This document shows, in pieces, positions 18,812 through 27,345 of a DNA stretch of 64,000 nucleotides. The notes beneath the pieces are model-generated. The model made no database searches and had not been told where the DNA came from. It saw nothing but the letters and a program-made list of their open reading frames with translations. Location of the stretch: contig CP051233.1 in NCBI GenBank assembly GCA_017792425.1, positions 2,080,402-2,144,401 on the forward strand, written 5' to 3'. A program made the translations under genes and the position numbers. How positions within the stretch are numbered: the first letter of the stretch is position 1; every line of letters starts with the position of its first letter. The DNA is from Thalassovita sp. (lineage in GTDB: Bacteria > Pseudomonadota > Alphaproteobacteria > Rhodobacterales > Rhodobacteraceae).

Positions 18812-19794
18812 CACGCGGCCTCCTGCTTGGGTTCCAGTAGGGCGGCGGGCAGCAGGCGCAGCACCAGCGCCGGATCGCGCGCGGTCAGAACCTCGCGGCG
18901 GCGCATCGACGCGGTACCCGCCTGATCCATGTACCATCCCAGATGCTTGCGGGCGACACGCAGCCCCAGATCGGCGCCGTAGAAGGCCAGCATTGACTCG
19001 TAGTGTTCGCTGACCATGTCCACCAGCGCGCGGCCAACCGGCCTTTCCGGCGCATCGCCGCCATAAAGATCGTGGGCGACTTGCGCCAACACCCAAGGCC
19101 GCCCCTGTGCGCCGCGCCCGATCATCACGCCGTCAGCGCCGGATCGTTGCTGAGCACAAGCAGCGGTAGCACTGTCGACAATGTCACCGTTAGCGATCAC
19201 AGGGATGGACACCGCCTGTTTCACTTGCGCAATCGCGGCCCAATCCGCCCTGCCCTTATAGAACTGGCACCGGGTCCGGCCATGAATGGTGATCATTCGA
19301 ATGCCAGCGCTTTCGGCGCGTTGCGCCAGGTCGGGTGCGTTCAGCAAGGCGTCATCCCAGCCCAGCCGGGTTTTCAGCGTCACCGGAACCGCGACGGCAT
19401 TCACCACGGCCTCGATCAGGGTCAGCGCGTGGTCCAGATCCTTCAGCAAGGCAGACCCGGAATAGCCGTTCACCACCTTTTTGGCCGGACACCCCATGTT
19501 GATGTCTATGATTTTCGCCCCGTTTGCCTCGACCATGCGCGCAGCTTCTGTCATCCATCTGGCTTCGCGGCCCGCCAGCTGAACAGCAGTGTTCGCCGAG
19601 TCGAATCCCAGTTCGGCCCTTTCGCGCACGCCCGGCTTGGCCTGTACCATTTCCTGGCTGGCCACCATTTCACTGACGACCAGCCCAGCCCCGAACCGCG
19701 AGACAAGGTTGCGGAAGGGCAGATCAGTGATTCCGGCAAGCGGCGCCAGGAAAACAGGAGGTGTCAGAGTGTTATCGGCAAGCGCCAGCGACAC
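18811..19794 (-). CDS. dusB: tRNA-dihydrouridine synthase DusB
   Basis: A 327-residue FMN-dependent enzyme reducing uridine to dihydrouridine in tRNA. The N-terminal TIM barrel starts with FLAPLAGITDLPFR, and the catalytic cysteine is Cys102 in INMGCPAKKVVNGYSGSALL. HGRTR (about 156-160) is the conserved tRNA/FMN segment. The start is GTG at 19794 behind an AAGGA ribosome site. It heads the ntrBCYX cluster, the usual alphaproteobacterial order, and its 189-bp divergent region with ispDF should hold the cluster promoter. Confidence 0.95.
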   Translation of the reverse strand: MSLALADNTLTPPVFLAPLAGITDLPFRNLVSRFGAGLVVSEMVASQEMVQAKPGVRERAELGFDSANTAVQLAGREARWMTEAARMVEANGAKIIDINMGCPAKKVVNGYSGSALLKDLDHALTLIEAVVNAVAVPVTLKTRLGWDDALLNAPDLAQRAESAGIRMITIHGRTRCQFYKGRADWAAIAQVKQAVSIPVIANGDIVDSATAACAQQRSGADGVMIGRGAQGRPWVLAQVAHDLYGGDAPERPVGRALVDMVSEHYESMLAFYGADLGLRVARKHLGWYMDQAGTASMRRREVLTARDPALVLRLLPAALLEPKQEAA

Positions 19795-19983
19795 GTGCTT
19801 AATCCTTGTGCAGTTGCCTTGGACCTAGCGGATAGATCGCGCTGCTTCAATGAACTACGCCCAGAAATCGACCGCAGCAGGGCTTTCTGCCTATTTTTTA
19901 ATCGTCGCTGCCCGGAACGCCTGCCGGATTGCCCTCCGCGCGAACTCGGCCTATGCACAACTGCAGGACCAAAAGGAAACCCA

Positions 19984-21123
19984 ATGCGCACTGACGCCAT
20001 CATCGTCGCCGCCGGACGCGGCAGCCGCGCAGGCGGCGGACTGCCAAAGCAATGGCGGCAGATTGCCGGACGAACGGTGGCGGAATGGAGCATCTCGGCC
20101 TTTCGCACCCACCCCGCGATCGGACGTATTGTACTGGTGTATCACCCAGACGATACCCTCCTTGCGGCCCCCCTGCTGTCCCTGCCCGGTGTGATCGGTG
20201 TCCACGGGGCTGACACCCGTAACGGATCGGTTCGCAACGGGCTAGAGGCACTGTCGGCCAACGCGCCGGATCTGGTAATGATCCACGATGTCGCACGCCC
20301 CTGCACCCCGGCCGGTGTAATTCAATCGGTAATAGACGCCTTGGCAGACGCCCTCGGCGCGGCCCCTGCATTGGCGGTGACCGACGCGCTTTGGCGCGGC
20401 GCGGACGGGCAGGTCAGCGGGGTTCAGAACCGCGAAGGTCTGTATCGCGCGCAGACGCCGCAGGGGTTCCGCTTTGCCCCGCTGCTGGCAGCGCACCGCG
20501 CCTATGTGGGCGACGCGGCGGATGACGTGCAGGTGGCCCGCGCGGCGGGCCTGACCGTGCGGATCGTCGAAGGCCACGCGGACAACCTGAAGATCACTCA
20601 TCCCGGCGATTTTGACCGGGCCGAAAAAATACTGCGAGGACAAATGGATATCCGCGTTGGCAATGGCTATGACGTGCACCGTTTCGGCACCGGGGACCAC
20701 GTGATCCTGTGCGGCGTGAAAATTCCCCACGGGCGTGGATTGCAAGGCCATTCGGACGCGGATGTTGGGATGCACGCGGTCACGGATGCGATCTATGGCG
20801 CACTGGCCGAGGGTGACATTGGCCGCCATTTTCCCCCGTCCGATCCGCAATGGAAGGGCGCGGCCAGCGAAATCTTCCTGAAACATGCCGCAGATCTGGC
20901 GACGTCCAAAGGGTTTACCATTTCCAACATAGATTGCACCCTGGTCTGCGAACACCCCAAGATCGGCCCCCACGCCGCCGCGATGCAGGCGGAAATGGCC
21001 CGGATCATGGGGTTGACGGCGGATCGCGTTTCAATCAAGGCGACAACCAGCGAAAGACTGGGCTTCACCGGCCGAGAGGAAGGCATCGCCGCTATCGCAA
21101 CCGCAACATTGGTGAAACCATGA
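19984..21123 (+). CDS. ispDF: Bifunctional IspD/IspF enzyme of the MEP isoprenoid pathway
   Basis: A 379-residue fusion. The N-terminal cytidylyltransferase (IspD, EC 2.7.7.60) opens with VAAGRGSRAGGGLPKQW. The C-terminal MECDP synthase (IspF, EC 4.6.1.12) begins at about residue 221 with the metal-binding GYDVHRF and later GHSDADV. The two reactions are non-consecutive in the pathway, yet fusion is common in alphaproteobacteria. Its stop overlaps the pgpA start (ATGA at 21120), indicating an operon with pgpA and the CinA-like gene. Confidence 0.96.
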   Translation: MRTDAIIVAAGRGSRAGGGLPKQWRQIAGRTVAEWSISAFRTHPAIGRIVLVYHPDDTLLAAPLLSLPGVIGVHGADTRNGSVRNGLEALSANAPDLVMIHDVARPCTPAGVIQSVIDALADALGAAPALAVTDALWRGADGQVSGVQNREGLYRAQTPQGFRFAPLLAAHRAYVGDAADDVQVARAAGLTVRIVEGHADNLKITHPGDFDRAEKILRGQMDIRVGNGYDVHRFGTGDHVILCGVKIPHGRGLQGHSDADVGMHAVTDAIYGALAEGDIGRHFPPSDPQWKGAASEIFLKHAADLATSKGFTISNIDCTLVCEHPKIGPHAAAMQAEMARIMGLTADRVSIKATTSERLGFTGREEGIAAIATATLVKP

Positions 21124-21602
21124 TCCGGCTTATCAACACTTTCTTTTACACCGGATTGCTGCGCCCTGCCCCCGGCACGTGGGGATCGCTGGCAGCGTTG
21201 GCTGTCGGTTGGGGAATTGAACGCTACCTGGGTTTCTGGCCTTTGGTGGTCGCTACCCTTCTTGTGACAGCGCTGGGGTTCTGGACCATTGGCGTCGAAC
21301 TCAAGGACCGCCCCGGCGACGATCCGTCGGAAATCGTCATTGATGAAGTGGCGGGCATGTGGCTGGCGCTGTTATTCCCGGCGGCGGGGTTCTGGATGCG
21401 CGACATGTCCATGGTTTGGCCCGGCCCGGTCGGGGCTTTCCTGCTGTTCCGACTGTTCGACATCACCAAGCCATGGTTGGTGGGACGCGCCGACCGCCGC
21501 CATGATGCTCGGGGGGTAATGCTGGACGACCTTTGGGCGGGCCTCTTTGCCGGGGTCTGCACCTTGATCGCTGCCGCGCTTTACCACATCGTTCTGGTAT
21601 GA
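21120..21602 (+). CDS. pgpA: Phosphatidylglycerophosphatase A
   Basis: A 160-residue membrane enzyme that dephosphorylates phosphatidylglycerol phosphate during phospholipid synthesis. Family landmarks are PAPGTWGSLAAL near the N-terminus, DDPSEIVIDEVAGMW in the middle and FRLFDITKPW, with about four hydrophobic helices. It overlaps ispDF by four bases upstream and the CinA-type gene by four bases downstream, so the three are almost certainly co-translated. Confidence 0.92.
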   Translation: MIRLINTFFYTGLLRPAPGTWGSLAALAVGWGIERYLGFWPLVVATLLVTALGFWTIGVELKDRPGDDPSEIVIDEVAGMWLALLFPAAGFWMRDMSMVWPGPVGAFLLFRLFDITKPWLVGRADRRHDARGVMLDDLWAGLFAGVCTLIAAALYHIVLV

Positions 21603-22069
21603 CACCCGCCGACCTGCTCAGCCTCTATCGCACGCGCGGCCTGCGCATCGCCACTGCCGAAAGCTGCACCGGTGGCATGGTCGCTGCCGCGCTGACGGAT
21701 GTTGCCGGGTCGTCGGACGTGTTTGAGCGTGGCTTCGTCACCTATTCCAACGCCGCCAAGCAGGATATGCTGGGGGTGCGGGCCGAAACGCTGTTGGCCC
21801 ACGGCGCGGTGTCCGAACAGGTGGCGGTTGAAATGGCCGAAGGCGCACTGCGCCACGCCCAGGCAGAGGTGGCCGTGTCGGTCACCGGCATCGCTGGCCC
21901 GGGCGGATCAGAGTTCAAACCAGAAGGCCGAGTTTGCTTTGCGCTGGCCACAAAAGCGGCGCCCACACTTTCGGAAACCGTGGAATTCGGCGCCATTGGC
22001 CGGGCCGATGTCCGCGCGGCGGCTGTTCAAAAAGCACTCGATCTGCTGAAATCGGCGGCATACAGATAA
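21599..22069 (+). CDS. CinA C-terminal-type nicotinamide-nucleotide amidohydrolase
   Basis: A 156-residue stand-alone CinA C-terminal domain. The signature TAESCTGGMVAAALTDVAGSS and the later VSVTGIAGPGG match PncC, which deamidates NMN to NaMN in pyridine-nucleotide salvage. The N-terminal domain of full-length CinA is missing, which is normal for PncC-type proteins. Its ATG lies inside the pgpA stop (ATGA). The downstream 164 bp before amt are AT-rich and hold the amt control region. Confidence 0.9.
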   Translation: MTPADLLSLYRTRGLRIATAESCTGGMVAAALTDVAGSSDVFERGFVTYSNAAKQDMLGVRAETLLAHGAVSEQVAVEMAEGALRHAQAEVAVSVTGIAGPGGSEFKPEGRVCFALATKAAPTLSETVEFGAIGRADVRAAAVQKALDLLKSAAYR

Positions 22070-22100
22070 TGCTCTATTTTTTTGCGTCGCGGCAAAATAT

Positions 22101-22117
22101 CGCGTAAAATTTATGCG
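22101..22117. promoter_or_regulatory. Palindrome in the ammonium-transporter upstream region
   Basis: CGCGTAAAATTTATGCG is an inverted repeat (CGCnTAAA/TTTAnGCG) about 117 bp before the amt ATG, in an AT-rich stretch. Between it and the gene lie two further GC hairpins (CCCC...GGGG near 22142-22157 and CCGCTTTCTTTTGCGG near 22160-22175). It could be a regulator site, but I cannot match it to the NtrC consensus. Confidence 0.4.
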
Positions 22118-22233
22118 ATTGATAAACCGCTTGCTTTTTGACCCCTCTCGCACGGGGTTGCCGCTTTCTTTTGCGGTGTGAATCCGCTTGGTCCGCTCCA
22201 AACCAGAACAACGGGATTGGAAAGGAAGGACAA

Positions 22234-23412
22234 ATGAACGGAGCGGATACCGCCTGGATCATCGTCGCAACGGCCCTGGTGCTGTTCATGACGTTGCCGG
22301 GTCTGGCACTGTTTTACGGCGGACTGGTACGCGCGCGTAACGTGCTGAGCGTGTTCATGCACGTATACGCCATCGCCTGCTTGATGAGCGTTCTGTGGTT
22401 CATCGTCGGCTACTCGGTGGCCTTCGGCGACGGCGGCGCATGGTGGGGCGGCCTGGGCAAGATGTTCCTTGCCGGGATTGATGCCGACACCGTATCGGGA
22501 ACCCTACCGGAGGTTCTGTTCTTCGCTTTCCAGATGACCTTTGCCATCATCACCCCGGCGCTGATCGTCGGTGCCTATGTCGAACGGATCGGATTCGGTT
22601 TCGTGTTGCTGTTCTCGGCCCTGTGGATGGTGTTGGTCTATGCGCCGGTGACGCATTGGATCTGGGGCGGCGGGTTCCTGGCCGATGACGGGATCTTCGG
22701 CGACACCGGCGTTAAGGATTTCGCGGGCGGTATTGTCGTCCATGAAACCGCAGGGATCGCGGCGTTGGTGCTGGCGGTGATGCTGGGCGCACGCCGCAAC
22801 CGAACCACCCCGCCGCACAATCCCGGTTTCGTCATGATCGGCGCGGCGATGCTGTGGGTCGGCTGGTTCGGCTTCAACGGCGGTTCGCAACTGGCGGCAG
22901 ACGGCGGCGCGGCAATGGCGCTGACCGTGACGCATATTTCCGCCGCGACCGCGTCTCTGACCTGGGCGTTGTGGGAACGCATCAAGTTCGGCCGCGCGTC
23001 GCTGGTGGGCATTGTGACTGGCACCATCGCGGGTCTTGCCTCGATCACCCCGGCATCTGGCTTCGTCGGCCCCGTAGAGGCGCTGATCATCGGTGCCGTC
23101 GCCGGTATCCTGTGCCAAGAGGCTGTTGGCCTGGTCCGCAACAAGCTGAAGATCGACGACACGCTGGACGTGTTCGCCGTTCACGGTGTCGGCGGTATTT
23201 TCGGCACCATCATGATCGCCGCGTTCGGCGCTGGCAGCTGGGCCGCGCAACTGGGATCGCTGGCCATTGTGGGGATTTTCACGCTGGTCGTTTCGGTGGT
23301 GCTGGCCAAACTGGTTGGTCTGATCACGCCGCTGCGCGTGGATGCGGAAACCGAAACCAACGGTCTGGACCTGAGCGTTCACGGTGAACGCGCATACGAT
23401 CACAACTCTTGA
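22234..23412 (+). CDS. amt: Ammonium transporter (Amt family)
   Basis: A 392-residue protein with about 11 membrane helices and no signal peptide. The twin pore histidines are His169 in GGIVVHETAG and His317 in DVFAVHGVGG, and the MTFAIITPALIVGA segment carries the phenylalanine-gate helix. AAGGAAGGAC precedes ATG 22234. No glnK/glnB gene is adjacent, unlike the usual glnK-amtB operon, so control by PII must come from elsewhere. A strong intrinsic terminator follows. Confidence 0.95.
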   Translation: MNGADTAWIIVATALVLFMTLPGLALFYGGLVRARNVLSVFMHVYAIACLMSVLWFIVGYSVAFGDGGAWWGGLGKMFLAGIDADTVSGTLPEVLFFAFQMTFAIITPALIVGAYVERIGFGFVLLFSALWMVLVYAPVTHWIWGGGFLADDGIFGDTGVKDFAGGIVVHETAGIAALVLAVMLGARRNRTTPPHNPGFVMIGAAMLWVGWFGFNGGSQLAADGGAAMALTVTHISAATASLTWALWERIKFGRASLVGIVTGTIAGLASITPASGFVGPVEALIIGAVAGILCQEAVGLVRNKLKIDDTLDVFAVHGVGGIFGTIMIAAFGAGSWAAQLGSLAIVGIFTLVVSVVLAKLVGLITPLRVDAETETNGLDLSVHGERAYDHNS

Positions 23413-23433
23413 TCGCCTCCACATGTAAACACG

Positions 23434-23460
23434 AAGGCCGCCCTGTCAGGCGGCCTTTAA
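23434..23460 (+). terminator. Intrinsic terminator of amt
   Basis: Stem AAGGCCGCC (23434-23442), loop CTGTCA, GGCGGCCTT (23449-23457), then TTAAT. The perfect 9-bp stem is positioned 22 bp after the amt stop and can also serve the convergent RatA-like gene. Confidence 0.85.
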
Positions 23461-23486
23461 TCTTCCGAATCGTAAGGTTCGAGGCT

Positions 23487-23933
23487 TCAACCGTACAACT
23501 CGGCAGCGCGTTTTTCGAAGGCTTTCACGATGCGGTGCATCGCCTCGTTGAACACCACGCCGATGATCTTTTGCAGCACGGCGTTCTTGAATTCGAAATC
23601 GACGAAGAACTGCACCTCGCAGCCGTCCGGGGTTTTCGCGAATTCCCAGCTGGACTTCAGGTACTTGAAAGGCCCGTCCAGGTATTCGATGAACAGCTTG
23701 TGCTGATCGGGGTGCATCTGGACAACCGTCCCGAACCGTTCCCGGAACACCTTGAACGAAATGACCATGTCGGCCTTCATCAATTGCGTGCCGTCCGGCA
23801 TGTCCTCGTGCGAACGCACGCGCGTCGCAGCGCACCACGGCAGGAACGCCGGATAGGCCTTTACGTCAGCCACCAACTGGTACATTTGCTGCGCCGAATA
23901 GGGCAACTGGCGGGTCTCGGAATGGGTCGGCAT
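23487..23933 (-). CDS. Coq10/RatA-type SRPBCC-fold lipid-binding protein
   Basis: A 148-residue START-like protein. The opening pattern RQLPYSAQQMYQLVADVKAYPAFLPW is the classic start of the COQ10/RatA family. By homology to COQ10 it binds ubiquinone or its intermediates and supports respiration; some members have been described as the RatA toxin acting on ribosomal subunits. No antitoxin partner is present, so a ubiquinone role is more likely. It converges on amt. Confidence 0.85.
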   Translation of the reverse strand: MPTHSETRQLPYSAQQMYQLVADVKAYPAFLPWCAATRVRSHEDMPDGTQLMKADMVISFKVFRERFGTVVQMHPDQHKLFIEYLDGPFKYLKSSWEFAKTPDGCEVQFFVDFEFKNAVLQKIIGVVFNEAMHRIVKAFEKRAAELYG

Positions 23934-24003
23934 ATCGCCCCTTTTTTCGCGTGACAGTGGGGGACCATTTCGTAGACTGGGCCGGGAAATTCAAGGGGGT
24001 CAC

Positions 24004-24546
24004 ATGCCACAGCGTCCTTATGTCATTGACGAGATGATCTCGGCCAAGCAGATCGCCGCCCGTATCGAACAACTGGCCGGGGAAATCCACGACGAATACG
24101 CCGATACCGACAAACTGGTCGTGGTGGGGTTGTTGCGCGGCAGCTTTGTATTCATCGCGGACCTCGTGCGCGAGTTGGACCTGCCGGTCGAGGTGGATTT
24201 CCTGGAGGCGTCTTCTTATGGCGATTCCACTGAAAGTTCGCGCGAAGTGCGCATTCTGAAAGACCTGCGCGGCCAGATCGAAGGCCGCGACGTGCTGGTG
24301 GTCGAGGATATCGTGGACACCGGATATACGCTGGATCACGTGCTGCACCTGCTGCACAGCCGTCACCCGCGCAAGCTGCGCACCATCGCCCTGCTGTGCA
24401 AACCCTCTCGGCGCGAGGTGGACATCAAGGCCGACTGGACCGGATTCACCATTCCCGACGAATTCGTGGTCGGCTATGGCATCGACTTTGCCCAACGCAA
24501 CCGCAACCTGCCGTTCATCGGCAAGGTCAGGTTCACCGACACATGA
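24004..24546 (+). CDS. hpt: Hypoxanthine phosphoribosyltransferase
   Basis: A 180-residue purine-salvage enzyme converting hypoxanthine or guanine and PRPP to IMP or GMP. The PRPP-binding motif VVEDIVDTGYTL sits at about residues 99-110, with the flexible loop LEASSYGDST before it and the base-binding KADWTGFTIPDEFVVGYG near the end. A GGGGG ribosome site precedes the ATG. Its stop overlaps the next small gene (ATGA). guaA elsewhere in the window contributes to the same GMP pool. Confidence 0.94.
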   Translation: MPQRPYVIDEMISAKQIAARIEQLAGEIHDEYADTDKLVVVGLLRGSFVFIADLVRELDLPVEVDFLEASSYGDSTESSREVRILKDLRGQIEGRDVLVVEDIVDTGYTLDHVLHLLHSRHPRKLRTIALLCKPSRREVDIKADWTGFTIPDEFVVGYGIDFAQRNRNLPFIGKVRFTDT

Positions 24547-24707
24547 TCCGCCGCTTCCTGCGCATGGCTAAGTGGGCCCGCCGCCCGCCTTCCGAACGGC
24601 GGCTAAAGCTGGTGCTGGCGGTGATAGGGCTGTGCCTGATCCTGTTCGCCATCGAACGCTGGATCGGCTGGCCGGATGCGCTGACCGCCCAGAAATTGCG
24701 ACCCTGA
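24543..24707 (+). CDS. Small single-span membrane protein, 54 residues
   Basis: This short gene starts inside the hpt stop (ATGA at 24543), a strong sign of real translation by coupling. The product has a very basic N-terminus (RRFLRMAKWARRPPSERRLK), one hydrophobic helix at about residues 23-37 (LVLAVIGLCLILFAI) and a short tail WIGWPDALTAQKLRP, giving N-in topology. Function unknown. Its stop lies 2 bp from the convergent LysR-gene stop. Confidence 0.7.
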   Translation: MIRRFLRMAKWARRPPSERRLKLVLAVIGLCLILFAIERWIGWPDALTAQKLRP

Positions 24708-24709
24708 GA

Positions 24710-25555
24710 CTAGCCGGGCATCGTCTTTGCCAGATAGCGGATCAGGCGGGTGCGTACTTCTCTGATCCGGGGAACATGGCCCAGTTCCGCGTGACTGGCC
24801 ACCCACAGCGGCACCCGCATCGGCGGCATGGCCTGGGAAACGGGGCGCAGTCCATCGGCGTTATCCCCCAGCAGGCAGGGCAACACCGCGCGCCCCATCC
24901 CTTGCTGCGCCATCCGGGCAAGAACGACAAAACTGTCCGCTGATCCGACCATATCCTCTTGGGCGATCGCGTCACCCAGCCATTTCGCCGGGGCGGAACG
25001 CATCAGCGGCCCGGCCAGACCCAGCCATTTTTCGGGCGCCTCCGGACGGGCGTAGACGCCAAACACCATCTGCGCGGCGACTTCGCCTTCCATGTCCTCG
25101 GGCAGCGCGAGGGCCGGACGCACGGCGATATCCGCCTGAAGCCGGGAAAAATCAAGGTGGTTGTTATTGCACAGCAAATCAATGTGCAGCCGCCGCGACC
25201 GCCGGTTCATCTGGGTGACAAAGCCGGGCAGCACCGTGGTACACATCGTATCGGTGGAACTGACCCGCACGACACCGTGCAATTGCGCGCGCCCGCCACG
25301 CATCAGCCTTTCGACGGTCTGATAGGCGTTTTCAACCTCGCGGGCGGCTTCGATCACCCGCAGCCGGTCCGGCAGGATACTGTATCCCTGCGGCCCGCGC
25401 GCAAAGACCGGCCCGCCGTTCTGGTCCTCGAACGCGGCAATCCTGCGCAGGACGGTGGCGTGGTTCACCTTCAGCGCCCGGGCCGCCGCCGACAGTGATC
25501 CGTGTTTCACCACCGCAAGCACAAAACGCAGGTCATCCCAGTTGGCGCTGTGCAT
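24710..25555 (-). CDS. LysR-family transcriptional regulator, divergent to the cytochrome genes
   Basis: A 281-residue regulator: winged helix-turn-helix at about residues 5-62 (SLSAAARALKVNHATVLRRI) and a LysR substrate domain. ATG 25555 is chosen because MHSANWDDLRFVL is the typical family start; an upstream extension would run into the promoter. It faces the cytochrome c' gene with 95 bp between starts, so autoregulation and control of the cytochrome pair are likely. The effector is unknown. Confidence 0.88.
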   Translation of the reverse strand: MHSANWDDLRFVLAVVKHGSLSAAARALKVNHATVLRRIAAFEDQNGGPVFARGPQGYSILPDRLRVIEAAREVENAYQTVERLMRGGRAQLHGVVRVSSTDTMCTTVLPGFVTQMNRRSRRLHIDLLCNNNHLDFSRLQADIAVRPALALPEDMEGEVAAQMVFGVYARPEAPEKWLGLAGPLMRSAPAKWLGDAIAQEDMVGSADSFVVLARMAQQGMGRAVLPCLLGDNADGLRPVSQAMPPMRVPLWVASHAELGHVPRIREVRTRLIRYLAKTMPG

Positions 25556-25574
25556 GAAATGAATAACCCTTTGC

Positions 25575-25603
25575 GAGAATGCCGAGTATCCGCCAATATT
25601 CTC
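25575..25603. promoter_or_regulatory. Candidate LysR operator between regulator and cytochrome genes
   Basis: GAGAAT (25575-25580), 17 nt, ATTCTC (25598-25603): an inverted repeat centred between the two starts. A possible -10 TATACT lies at 25609-25614, so the right half would abut the cytochrome promoter. Placement fits a LysR activation site. Confidence 0.45.
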
Positions 25604-25650
25604 ACATATATACTGGTCAGGCCAGAAATCGATTTCAGGGAGGCACAATC

Positions 25651-26130
25651 ATGAAAATAACGATTACCCTACTCAGTGGCGCGGCGATCGCGCTTGGACT
25701 AGCGGCCAGCGCCCTGGCGGAAAGCCATGTGGACAAGGCGATTTCCGACGCGGTCACGGCGCGGCAATCGACGATGAAGCTTTATGCCTTCAACCTGGGA
25801 CTGCTGGGCAACATGGCCAAGGGCGCGATCCCCTATGACGCCGACGCCGCCAGCAAGGCCGCCGGCAACCTGGCCGCGCTGTCACGCATGGACCAGTCGC
25901 GCATGTGGCCCGCCGGGTCCGATGACATGAGCATCGACAACACTCGCGCCCTGCCCGCCCTGTGGGACAACATGAACGACGTGATGGCCAAAGGGGCCGA
26001 CGCGGGCAAAGCAATCGCTGCCATGGAAACGGCGGCGGGCGCAGGGCTGGAAAGCCTGCAAGCCGCGATGGGCCCGCTGGGCGGGGCCTGCGGTGCCTGC
26101 CACAAAGCGTATCGCGCGCCAGAAAAATAA
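25651..26130 (+). CDS. Cytochrome c'-type periplasmic haem protein
   Basis: A 159-residue precursor with a Sec signal peptide (about 1-23, cleavage after ALA) and a single haem-binding motif CGACH at residues 147-151, almost at the C-terminus. That placement and the all-helical sequence are diagnostic for cytochrome c' / c556 class II. Such proteins bind NO or act as electron carriers. An AGGGAGG ribosome site precedes the ATG. The di-haem cytochrome starts 3 bp after the stop. Confidence 0.9.
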   Translation: MKITITLLSGAAIALGLAASALAESHVDKAISDAVTARQSTMKLYAFNLGLLGNMAKGAIPYDADAASKAAGNLAALSRMDQSRMWPAGSDDMSIDNTRALPALWDNMNDVMAKGADAGKAIAAMETAAGAGLESLQAAMGPLGGACGACHKAYRAPEK

Positions 26131-26133
26131 GAC

Positions 26134-27009
26134 ATGCGGCGCAACCTGTTGATAGCACTCGGTCTGCTCGTTGCCGCTGCGGCGGGCGGTGGCTGGGTGC
26201 TGACCACGCCGGACACCGTGGACCCTGCCGATTTCGCCGGGTTGACTGGGGATACGGATCGCGGTGCGGTAGTGTTTCACGCTGCAGGTTGCGCCTCTTG
26301 CCACACCGCGCCAAAGGCCGAACCGTCTGACGCGCCCGTTCTGTCCGGCGGGCGGGCATTCGTCAGCGCCTTTGGCACGTTCTACGCGCCCAACATCTCG
26401 TCCGACCCGGCCCAGGGGATCGGCGGCTGGTCGGTCACCGACCTGGCGAACGCGATGATGCGGGGCACCTCGCCCGACGGGCGGCACTATTACCCGGCCT
26501 TTCCCTACACCACCTATGTCCGCACCACGCCGCAGGACGTGACCGACCTGCACGGGTTCCTGCAGACCCTGCCCGCCGATACCACACCCAGCCGCGCGCA
26601 TGACGTGGGGTTTCCCTTCAACATCCGCCGCAGCCTTGGTGGCTGGAAGCTGCTGTTTTTCAGACAGGACTGGGTGACACCCGCCACAGATAACCAACGC
26701 GGCCGCTACCTGGTAGAGGCGCTTGGCCATTGCGGCGAATGTCATACGCCGCGCAACGCCTTGGGCGGTCTGGAGTATTCCAGCTGGCTGGGTGGCGCAC
26801 CCAATCCCACCGGGCGCGGCACCATCCCCAACCTGACCCCGGCCAAACTGGACTGGAGTACCCCCGACCTGATCGAATATTTCACCAGCGGCTTCACCCC
26901 GGAATTCGACAGCGCGGGTGGTGAAATGGCCGAGGTCGTGCAGAACCTGGCCAAGCTGCCGCCAGAGGACCGGCAGGCCATCGCCGCCTATCTGAAGGCC
27001 CTGCCCTGA
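26134..27009 (+). CDS. Di-haem cytochrome c
   Basis: A 291-residue protein with an N-terminal membrane anchor or signal (residues 5-24) and two class-I haem motifs, CASCH (53-57) and CGECH (200-204). Candidate methionine ligands follow each, and the two halves look like duplicated c domains. This matches cytochrome subunits that take electrons from periplasmic dehydrogenases, but no dehydrogenase is encoded beside it. It starts 3 bp after the cytochrome c' stop, and its own stop directly abuts the stop of the convergent cupin gene. Confidence 0.88.
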   Translation: MRRNLLIALGLLVAAAAGGGWVLTTPDTVDPADFAGLTGDTDRGAVVFHAAGCASCHTAPKAEPSDAPVLSGGRAFVSAFGTFYAPNISSDPAQGIGGWSVTDLANAMMRGTSPDGRHYYPAFPYTTYVRTTPQDVTDLHGFLQTLPADTTPSRAHDVGFPFNIRRSLGGWKLLFFRQDWVTPATDNQRGRYLVEALGHCGECHTPRNALGGLEYSSWLGGAPNPTGRGTIPNLTPAKLDWSTPDLIEYFTSGFTPEFDSAGGEMAEVVQNLAKLPPEDRQAIAAYLKALP

Positions 27010-27345
27010 TCAGCGCTTCAGCGGATAACGGTCGCCTTCTTCGAACACGTCGATCGCCTTGGCGCCAGCCTTGATCGTCGCGCTGTGCACGACACCCGCC
27101 GGAATGTCGTAGGTGTCGCCCTTGCGATACGTGCGGGTATCGTCGCCGATGGTCAGGGTGATCTCGCCCTCCAGCACCGTGCCCCACTGGCCCAGATGCG
27201 AATGCGGCGGCAGGATGGTATCCTTGTGAAAGTGAAAGAACGCGACCAACCCATCGTCCGACGCAATGGCCCGGATCGTCACGTCCTCTTCGGTAAAGGC
27301 GGTTTCCAGGCTCGGCAGGCGCTGAATGAACTCTGCATATTCCAT
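27010..27345 (-). CDS. Cupin-domain protein
   Basis: A 111-residue single-cupin protein. The metal-site pattern is partly visible: HSHLGQWGTVLEGEITL corresponds to cupin motif 1 (H, H, E) and DTYDIPAGVVHSA to motif 2 (H). No enzymatic role can be assigned. Its ATG shares a base with the lipA stop, so it is co-translated with lipA, an association without an obvious metabolic explanation. Confidence 0.8.
   Translation of the reverse strand: MEYAEFIQRLPSLETAFTEEDVTIRAIASDDGLVAFFHFHKDTILPPHSHLGQWGTVLEGEITLTIGDDTRTYRKGDTYDIPAGVVHSATIKAGAKAIDVFEEGDRYPLKR

Noticed and set aside
23487..23933. RatA as the toxin of a toxin-antitoxin pair
   Set aside because: No small partner gene lies beside it, and the sequence fits the ubiquinone-binding COQ10 group as well.
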